Shown here: positions 49,501 through 58,500 of the stretch, piece after piece
Layout: each line of letters begins with the position of its first letter
How positions within the stretch are numbered: the stretch's first letter is position 1
Notes under the pieces: model-generated
The model's database searches: none
Seen by the model: the letters and a program-made list of their open reading frames with translations, nothing else
Told to the model about the DNA's origin: nothing
Program-made: the position numbers and the translations under genes
Assembly: GCF_047495875.1 (NCBI RefSeq)
Contig: NC_092464.1
Location: forward strand, 3,630,737 to 3,694,736
From: Pithys albifrons albifrons
Taxonomy: Eukaryota; Chordata; Aves; Passeriformes; Thamnophilidae
Length of the DNA stretch: 64,000 bases
Direction: 5' to 3'

Positions 49501-52500
49501 CCACGTCTCTTCCACGGTCTAACTTTGTGCTTTCACTCCTGGGTTATTTTCAGGATGTCTCCACTCCTTCCCCCATCTTTCTTTCTTTTGTTTTTCACTA
49601 GTTTGAATCGTAGAATCATAGAATGGATTGGGTTGGAAAAGACCTCCGAGATCACCGAGTCCAACCCTTGGTCCAACTCCAGTCCCTTTACCAGATCATG
49701 GCACTCAGTGCCACGGCCAAGCTCAGCTCAAAAACCTCCAGGGATGGGGAATCCACCCCCTCTCTGGGCAGCCCATTCCAATGCCTGAGCACTCTCTCTG
49801 CAAAGAATTTTTTTAATCACTTACAGAAGCTTTCTCTAAGGCTTTTTTCTTTTTTTTTTTTCTTTTTTCCATCCCCTTCCCCTCTGTTTTGCTGTAAAGT
49901 TTAGATTGTAGCAGCCACCAACAGACATCAGATATGGAGATATCAGCAGATATGGGGGTAACACCCACAGAAGTTGCCTGGAAGATGCCAATCTCTTTAT
50001 CTAATCTGGTGGCAAAAATGTTGGCCAAGGACATGGGTGTGTCACGTTTGTGTTGTGACAATCTGTTGCAACCCCAATTTCCTGAAGCCACCTGAAACTT
50101 TTTGGTTGGGTTCTACAGGAATTTGTGGACAGGGTGAGGTGCTTCAGGTCATACATGAGGGGAAGAGCACGGTGGGAAGTTTGTACTTCCCATGGGCACT
50201 TATTTTTCCTTTCCTCCTTGGGATGAAACTTAAATGTGGCTTCCAGGTATTAGGTGGGAAGAGCGAGGGTCTCCCCTTCACTCTACCCAGCTGAGCAAAA
50301 CCAGGTGGACCTCATTGCCCACTGGGCATCAATTCCATGGCAGGACAGACTGTAAAGCACCTCCTGATGTCAGGCAGCACCTTTGGGCCTGGCTGGTCCC
50401 ACTGACCTCGGTGGAAGGAGAACAGCTCTGCAGGAGTGGGCTGAGCTACTGAAAAAAGTGTCACCTGATGCATTTACACATTATGGGGACTGATAAAACT
50501 CTAATTAAAAAGGCAAAGATTCACATTGTCTTCAGAGAGGTTCTGCCTTGCTCTTCCCCCCAGGTCAATCAGCCAAAGGTGAGCAGATGCTGCCAAGAGC
50601 TCATCCCTCCTGTGTAGGTGGGAACAGATGTCTTTCCCAGAGGATACAACCCAATGGAATGGCTGAGTCTTTAATATTTGTTTCACTTTTACACAAGTGC
50701 ATTAAAAGGTTTCTACTCTTCCATCTCTCCATGAGCCTGAATGTTATGGTACTCCCAGATGGACTTGAGTAGCCTCAGATGGAGGTGCAATGGAAAAGAA
50801 AATATCTCTGCCTTCAACTGCCATAAATAAAGTTCATTTAGGGGGCCTGAAGCTCTTCTCAGTTTGGCCTGAGGAAGTTCAGGTGAAATCCCCCAATTTT
50901 TCTCTCTGAAAATATGAGATATGTGTCCAAGTTCACAGTTGCTGAAGTCTCACCCTCCTTCACAAAGAATATTTTTTTGTTGGAATTTTTTATCTTACTG
51001 GAATACAAAAGAAAAAAAGATAAATGATGTGATTTCCCTTGGCTGAGTCTTCAGCAAAAGCAAATTTGCAGAGCTCAAAACTCAGCCTGACTTTAATCTG
51101 TAGCATTTGACCTTTGTTTACAGTAACCTGTTGGCTTCTTTGTCTTCAGCAAGACTGGAAAGGTAAGTGGTTCATCATTATTAAGCTACCCAGATATGAC
51201 AGTAATGAAACTATATCAAAACCAATCCATAAAGCCACAAAAAGTCAGATGAAAAGACAATGGAAGTTCAATCCTTGTACCAGGTTTGCTGTTTTGGCCA
51301 CTGTGTTTTTCAGGGTGTTCCCAGGGAGAGAAAATAAAGACAGAAAGTCACCAGACCTAAGAAAACCAGTGTGAAAAACCAAAATTTCTAAGGAGGCCTC
51401 TTGAGTCTGGCAGTGAAAAAAAAAACCAAACCCAAAACACAAAGGCAAATCCAGGCTGGAATGGGGTGTCATTTTTCCTGCTCTATGAGCAACTGTTGGA
51501 TGAAACCACAGGGGGTGAGTTTTCCCTAAAAATGACCAATTAGTGAGACAGAATGGGATCTGAATGAATCAAAATGAGCAGCTCTTGAAGAAGTCCAAGT
51601 GGGTGGTTCCACAGAGCCCTCTGAGCCTGATCATCTCAATTTAAGCCCACACTGACCAACACACCTGAGCACAGGCCTAGTTTTAAGCCATTTAAGCCAA
51701 CAGGATGATTCACTTACACCTAATTACAGATGGATTTCATCACTGAAGGCTTGACAGAGAGAGAAAGTGGGTTTGGTCTACTCAGGGCTGTGTTGGTGTG
51801 TGGCCATCAGACTCCTCTGCTGGTTCTACCCCTCTACAAAACTCAAGGTCCCCACTGGAACATCCCACAGTGGACTTTTGGAGAGGGTTGGTCTAAATGC
51901 TTCTACATGAGCCACATTGTGATCCAGATTGTGCCTAGAAACAAGTCTGATGGATTTGGCCACCTGTGAAGAGGAGGAGGAGTGAGGGACATTCGTAAAG
52001 CCACTGATGGAGTTTCCTTGGTGTGGGACAAAGAATCAGGCTCTGGGTTCAATGATCATTCAAACCTGCTACATTTAGGCATGAAAACAAGCCCTGCTCA
52101 TCAGCTCAGGGTCTGATTTTTTCACCCAACAGCAACAACTTTCTGTCCCTCAGGAGTGGATTTCTGAAGGAATTCATGGAGGCTGCAGGTGCCCCACAAC
52201 ACTCTGGAAACACTCCCCAGTGCACGGTGCATGTGCTGCCTCACAGGAGGACTCAGTGATGCTCATCACATTTATTTTGCCTCCATTGCCCCTGAAATCC
52301 TTTCAGCCACATTCTCACAGCCCATAGAAATGCCCAACAAAACTTAACTTTTCAGGGTGTTCATGTTGAACTCAATGGCAAACCAAAATTATTTGAGTTT
52401 AAAATGAGTTAACACCATAACTGAGGTTTCCCACACAAAGTAAAAGGAAGTAAAAATGCAGTAAAACCATGAAAAAGTTATTTTTTCAATTCCATATACA

Positions 52501-55500
52501 CCTTCAGGTATTGGAACACTCATTGACTGAAGCATTGACACATTTGGGGGTGGAGAGCTTAACATATTTTTGCATGACTGGTGCATGAAACATAATTTTA
52601 AATTTTCTTACTAAAACAGGTAATATCAAATTCAGGAATTTGGTCCCTTCATCAGAAATACTGGGAGAGGCTTCTGTTAATTTGGATTTTACGGCCTTAA
52701 ATCTGTTCTGGAAGGGGGGGTGTCTTTATGTTTTTATTCCTTAAAGGAATTAAGTGCAGCACTTTCTCTTCTAATAGAACACTTTTAATGCTTTGGGTTT
52801 GCCCAAACCAGCAGAGCAGGGAGAGCCTTCAGCAAATTGAACTGTTTGTTCACATCTCTCCTCAGACTGAAGCAGCTCAAGGCCACATCCAGCCATCACA
52901 CCCAAACCCCTCAGTAAACTGGGTAGACAGTCCTGGAATTCAGAATTAGTCCCCAGGTCTCCCATGTCAAATTTAATCCTGCAATTTCAAAGCACCAACT
53001 TAACTCAAGCCAACCCAACCCAACCAAACCCACAAAGGGTTTAGAACTATTTCTCCAAGGATATGAATGTTAAAAGAGACATTTTGTCTGTGTTTTATGT
53101 AGGCATTTTTTTCACTATGACTTAAAAGCCATTCACCCTGAGCTGGTGGGGATAAACACCCACCATGGGGGCAGACATGGGGCCACCTCTGAGCTTTCAG
53201 GAGCTGTGGGTTCTGCAGGAAAATTCCTCTATTTAGATCCAGAAATGCTTCTGGAGGGAAACACTTCTCACTCAGCTCTCTGGTCATGTCCCAGCCCAAA
53301 CTCCCACAGGGGTGAGGGGTCAGTTCAAACCCCATGGCTCGATGGGTTCTTGGCTCCTCTGCCACCAGCACTTATCTCTGCAATTGTTTATTCCACTTTC
53401 CATGTCATTCTGACCATTCATGGCTGCTCCCAAGAAAACCCAGTGGCAAGAATAGAGGGAGGAAAAAGCACAGAGCCATTCCAAAGGGAACACTTCATGC
53501 TGCAGACACTTCCTGGGAAAAGCTCGGAGGAGGCTGCTCTGGGTATCAGCAGAAAGGTCATTATAAAAGCAGGGGCAGGACTCAGGGTTAGGATACAGAA
53601 AATTCAGAAGTCAAGGAATAAACTGGGTGGATGAAATGGAAAGAGAATCTTTTCCTGGTGCTGTAAGGACATAAAAAAAGAGGTCCAGGAGGAATCTGTT
53701 GGAGTGCTGAGTCCACTGAGCAGCACATCTAATGTTATGAGTTGGTTATGGAGGGTTTCTTTATGCTTTTTTTTTTTTTTAATGACTTCTGATCACATCT
53801 CTTCATGTTGGGGATTTCAATTTCCTGCCTAAATTTCTTCATGACTCCCATCCTCTTACGTCAATATGGCCTTGAGATAAACAGCCCTTCTCCCTCCTTG
53901 CTGTTTGCTCCAGCTGATAACACAGTCTGGAAGTGAAAAAAAAAATCCCAACTCCTTTCTTCCCCTCATTTATCATCCAAGTAGGGAAATCTCAGAGTTG
54001 CACACAGAGAGCACGGGATAGAGATCCAGAGGAAAAACAGATGATGGTGTCTACACACATGGATTTGCTGCCCAAAGTCCTGCAGAGATCTGGTCACTGG
54101 AGCCCACCCAAAGGAGGGGAAGAGCCCTCCAGACTCCAGTGAAATATCAGAGCTTGACAGACTGTGGTTGCACTTTCTTGTACAGGCACTCACCCCATGG
54201 ATACCTCAAGTTAGTTGAGTGAATCTGGATCTGAGTCCCACCCTCCCTGAAAAGTGTCACTGAATCCCTAAACACAGCACTGCAAGTCTCCTTGGAGCAG
54301 GATCTCCAAAAAATCAGCATGTGGCTGGGAGGTGGACACAGCACTGACAGGAATCCCAAAATCTTGTAGAGCCTCAGTTGTGGGTTTGATCTCACAGAAC
54401 CATTAAGGTTGGAAAAGACCTCTAAGATCAGCAAGTCCAACCTCACAAAGGACCAGATGCCTATAAATCTTTGATAATTAACTTACTCCCTTTCTATATA
54501 AATTAAATGGCAGCAACCATGTGTTTTTAATTTCAAATGAGAAGAAAAATCAGAACCTTCCCAAAGGACCATCTCACATGCATTTGCAAGGTGATTTCTG
54601 GTGCCAATCAGACCTTTCCCAAGGTACTGTCTCACCTGCAAGGTGATTTCTGGTGCCAATCAGACCTTTCCCAAAGGACTGTCTCACATGCAAGGTGATT
54701 TCTGGTGCCAATCAGGCCTTTCCCAAGGTACTGTCTCACATGCAAGGTGATTTCTGGTGCCAATCAGACCTTTCCCAAGGTACTGTCTCACCTGCAAGGT
54801 GATTTCTGGTGCCAATCAGGCCTTTCCTAAGGTACTGTCTCACATGCAAGGTGATTTCTGGTGCCAATCAGACCTTTCCCTAAGGACTGTCTCACATGCA
54901 AGGTGATTTCTGGTGCCAATCAGACCTTTCCTAAGGTACTGTCTCACATGCAAGGTGATTTCTGGTGCCAATCAGACCTTTCCCAAGGGACTGTCTCACA
55001 TGCAAGGTGATTTCTGGTGCCAATCAGGCCTTTCCTAAGGACTGTCTCACATGCAAGGTGATTTCTGGTGCCTTGTTCCAGAGGGCCAACAGAACAAGGT
55101 GGAAAGTTGAAAGTGCACAGCTACTTACTGAACTGACAAAGCAGTGCTCAGATTCTCCACTCTCAAACAGGATGACATCTTTGATGAAGACTGCAATGGC
55201 TCTCATTATGAAGGACATGAAGAGATGCATGTGGATATAATTTCGAGTGCAGTGCAGCTTTCTGTTGGGAAGAGATGAAACAGTTGTGAATACTCAGGCT
55301 GCTCAAATGGATTATTTATCTATTTGCATCTATTTGTTTCTTCTGCTAAGACATGGAGTTACAATGAAACATCACAAGGGGGACAAGGGCTTAAGCTCTG
55401 CCAGGGGAAATTCAAGTTGGATATCAGAAAAAAGTTCTTTGCAGAGAGAGTGCTCAGGGATTGGAATGGGCTGCCCAGAGAGGGGGTGGATTCCCCATCC

Positions 55501-58500
55501 CTGGAGGTTTTTCAGCTGAGCTTGGCCGTGGGACTGAGTGCCATGATCTGGTAAAGGGACTGGAGTTGGACCAAGGGTTGGACTTGATGATCTCGGAGGT
55601 CTTTTCCAACCCAATCCATTCTATGAGTCTGTGATTCTGTGATTCTATCAGAAACCCCGAGACAGGCTCTGTTCTGCTGCACAGCACCACAAATCCACTT
55701 AAGCCTTTTTAAAGCCACAAAACGTGGCAATCCCCAGATCTGCAGCTTTTCCATTTCTCAGAAAAAACAGCACAAAATACAGTAGGACAGAAAACAGGTC
55801 CATCCCAGTGGTCTCCACTGGAAAAGAAATGTCTTCAACTGAGCAGACTGTGCTCAAAATAAAGGGCTGTTTTCTACATGATGTTTGTGCAATAATTCTT
55901 TGCAAAGTGGAATGTTTCTTCCAGAAGAGAAATAAATTCTTACCATCTGCTGTCAAGATTAACACATATTACAGGCTTTCTGGAGCAATATGAACTGTAT
56001 TTTCACTTAAAAATTCCTAATTGGTAATGATACTGAGAGCACCATCAGAATTGTGCTGTTTGTTGCCCGTTAATATTTTAAAGAGGAATTTTGCTCGAGT
56101 AGGTTTTTTTTTCCAAGTGGGACTTTACACCAACTAAGCAAAAAGCCCAATACTCTGGAAATGACTACTTTGTACAGACATCAGAACCACAACAGACCTC
56201 AAATCAAATTACCACCTCTTAATGAGTCACTGTGCACTGGCAGAGGTTATGCCTCTAATCTCTGATGATGGCAAGATAACGTGACCAAGCTGAGTCCTCT
56301 GCACCTGCAGGTGAAGGCAAGAAATTCTGCAGTGTCCCATGAAGGAACAGCATGAACCTCAGCAGTTCATCAGCTTGGCTGGCACCTTGGACCTTGCTGA
56401 GATAACCTGCATGTGTGTCTGATTCACTCTCCCCTTGTAAGAGGAGTGGAGAGAACACACGTGCAGTGAAGAGCAAAGTTCTTGGAGGGCGAGGCCACTC
56501 CTGGGCTAAGTGTGAGAGTTGGCCTAGAAAAAATAAGTTCTTTCCCATGTGAGGAGATGGAACCACATCCAAAAGGTTCCTCCATTCACAGAGGTCTGAT
56601 TTTTGCTGTTCTTCCTTCACATGAACAGCTTTATAACAGGAGATTACCCATATGGAGACTTCATTGGAGGCACCCAAATTTAGATGCCTGAATCTATTAG
56701 AAAAAATAAAGACCAAGGATTAATAGTCTTAAGGTTCCTTCCAACCCAAACCATTCTCAGATTTTGTGATTCTGGGTAGTTTTGGGGTGTGATTAATCTG
56801 TACCATTTTGAATACCTACTTTGAGTAGAAATTCCACAGTATCCAAATATACCATTCTGACCAGGACTCTGGACTACAACAGGTTTATGGGATAATGGCC
56901 CCCAATAGAGAGATCCATCATGTGATAATCTGCCTTTACTGAGATGAATCCACCTAAATAATTGGATTTGGGTTGTAACTCTCACACAAAGGCCACAAAT
57001 CCCACGGTAAAAAGGAGTGGTACCAAAAGATGGAAGAACTTTCCTCCCAAATCCAACTCAGACTTGATAGAAGTTTTTGGCATTTATCTGTAATACCCAC
57101 AGCCAATAAAGTCTAAAATTTTAACAGCCTCTATGTGACTTTTTTGCTCACAGTCTTACCTGAAGAGACACAGAATGATCATGGCAGCTGTGAGGGCAAT
57201 GAGTGATAAGGTGTGCCCGATGGTGTAGCCCGTCTTGACCGTGCCATAGAACGCCGTTTGCTGGTGGGAAGGGAAGAGACAAAAAAGGGCTTTCAAAGAG
57301 CTGCCAAAATGCATCCAAAAAACCAGCAACACTGACTGGTGAGACAAGGAAATCATCCCTCTCCATTCCTGTCAAACAACTCCAACTCCTTTACATCCAG
57401 TAGAGGACATGACTCAAATACCACCAATGTGAATAAGAACATGTCCAGTTGCAGCAGAGCTTGGATCACTCCAAACCCAGTTACACAAGGGGAAGGTTCC
57501 TGCTGGAAGGACTCTGGTTTGACACTTGCAGAGGCAGCTCCACAGTGGAACAAGAAGGACTGATGTTCAGCTAAAGACTTCACTGACACTTTGGTGCTGA
57601 GGATGAGGAGCTTCAGCTCATTGTGGAACTTTGAGAGCAGAACCCTTTTGGAAACTGGTTTGCTTTGGTGGAAGTTACACATTCTGGTTTGGCAAGTCAG
57701 AAGTTCAAACATTCTCACTGACATCACACTGGGTTAGTTCAGAAATAGAGGGTAAGCTGGAAATTGGCTCGTGGCTTTTCTCTTTGGTGGAACACGGAGG
57801 GAATCTCTGAGCACCACAGGATTTGAATCCAAGAGGGAATCCCGTTCTGAACAAAATTATGAAATAAGGCAGCAAAGTTCCAGCTCTCCCACATCTCTTT
57901 AGCAACACTCTCAATCAATACATTCTGATTTTCAGCTTAAAATAAAAGGACAAAACATCTAATGATAGAAGTGTTTAGACTTTATTTGTTTTAGCAATGA
58001 AAAATCTAAGGTTTTATGATAGTCTGACTCACTTTGTGGAAAACCTCAGTTTTTTCCAGCGTTTGACTGACCCTTCTCTGCCTTCCTTGTCCTCCTTTTC
58101 TATGAAAAACCCCAACAATCAAAACCACAAGGAGCAGTTTAGACAGAAAATATAAACCCAACCTGGTTTGGAAAAACACTCTTCAGTAATACTGAGAGTT
58201 GACATTTTTATTTGTTATTTTCACAGGCCTTGGTAGGTACTTGGTGCTTTACAGAACCAGTGGGGCTGAGATGAGTAGCAACCCTTTCACATCTGCACCA
58301 ACCACCTTGGAAGGGGCTTAAAAATGACCCTCAAAGCTCCCTGAATATAATCTTCTTTCCAGCCTTACTGGAGTTTGGGATCTCCAAGGCAGCTGAGACT
58401 TTTCCGAGAAAAGCAGTCAACCTCCTTCATGTTGGTTGCATCTTTCTCCCATGATCCAGGTTCCTCCTTGATGGCACCAGAGCAGAAGTGTTCCAGGAAA

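Larger units (their letters stand above)
40798..55128 (-). other. VIPR1 intron 6 (14.3 kb, repeat-rich)
   Basis: This is the largest complete intron seen. In plus-strand order it holds a long CR1 (40922-41692), a short CR1 tail (42085-42145), a minisatellite (43120-44075), a tRNA-derived SINE (45434-45573) and a purine tract (46240-46850). CR1 pieces follow at 47936-48371, 48651-48787, 49606-49808 and 54391-54460, then a 52-bp minisatellite at 54552-55073. The gaps between them show no further feature. Confidence 0.8.
55262..57159 (-). other. VIPR1 intron 5
   Basis: This intron is 1898 bases. It contains a 3' CR1 piece on the plus strand starting about 110 bases from exon 6 (55375-55648) and a short degraded CR1 tail at 56720-56775. 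The rest is unremarkable. Confidence 0.8.
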
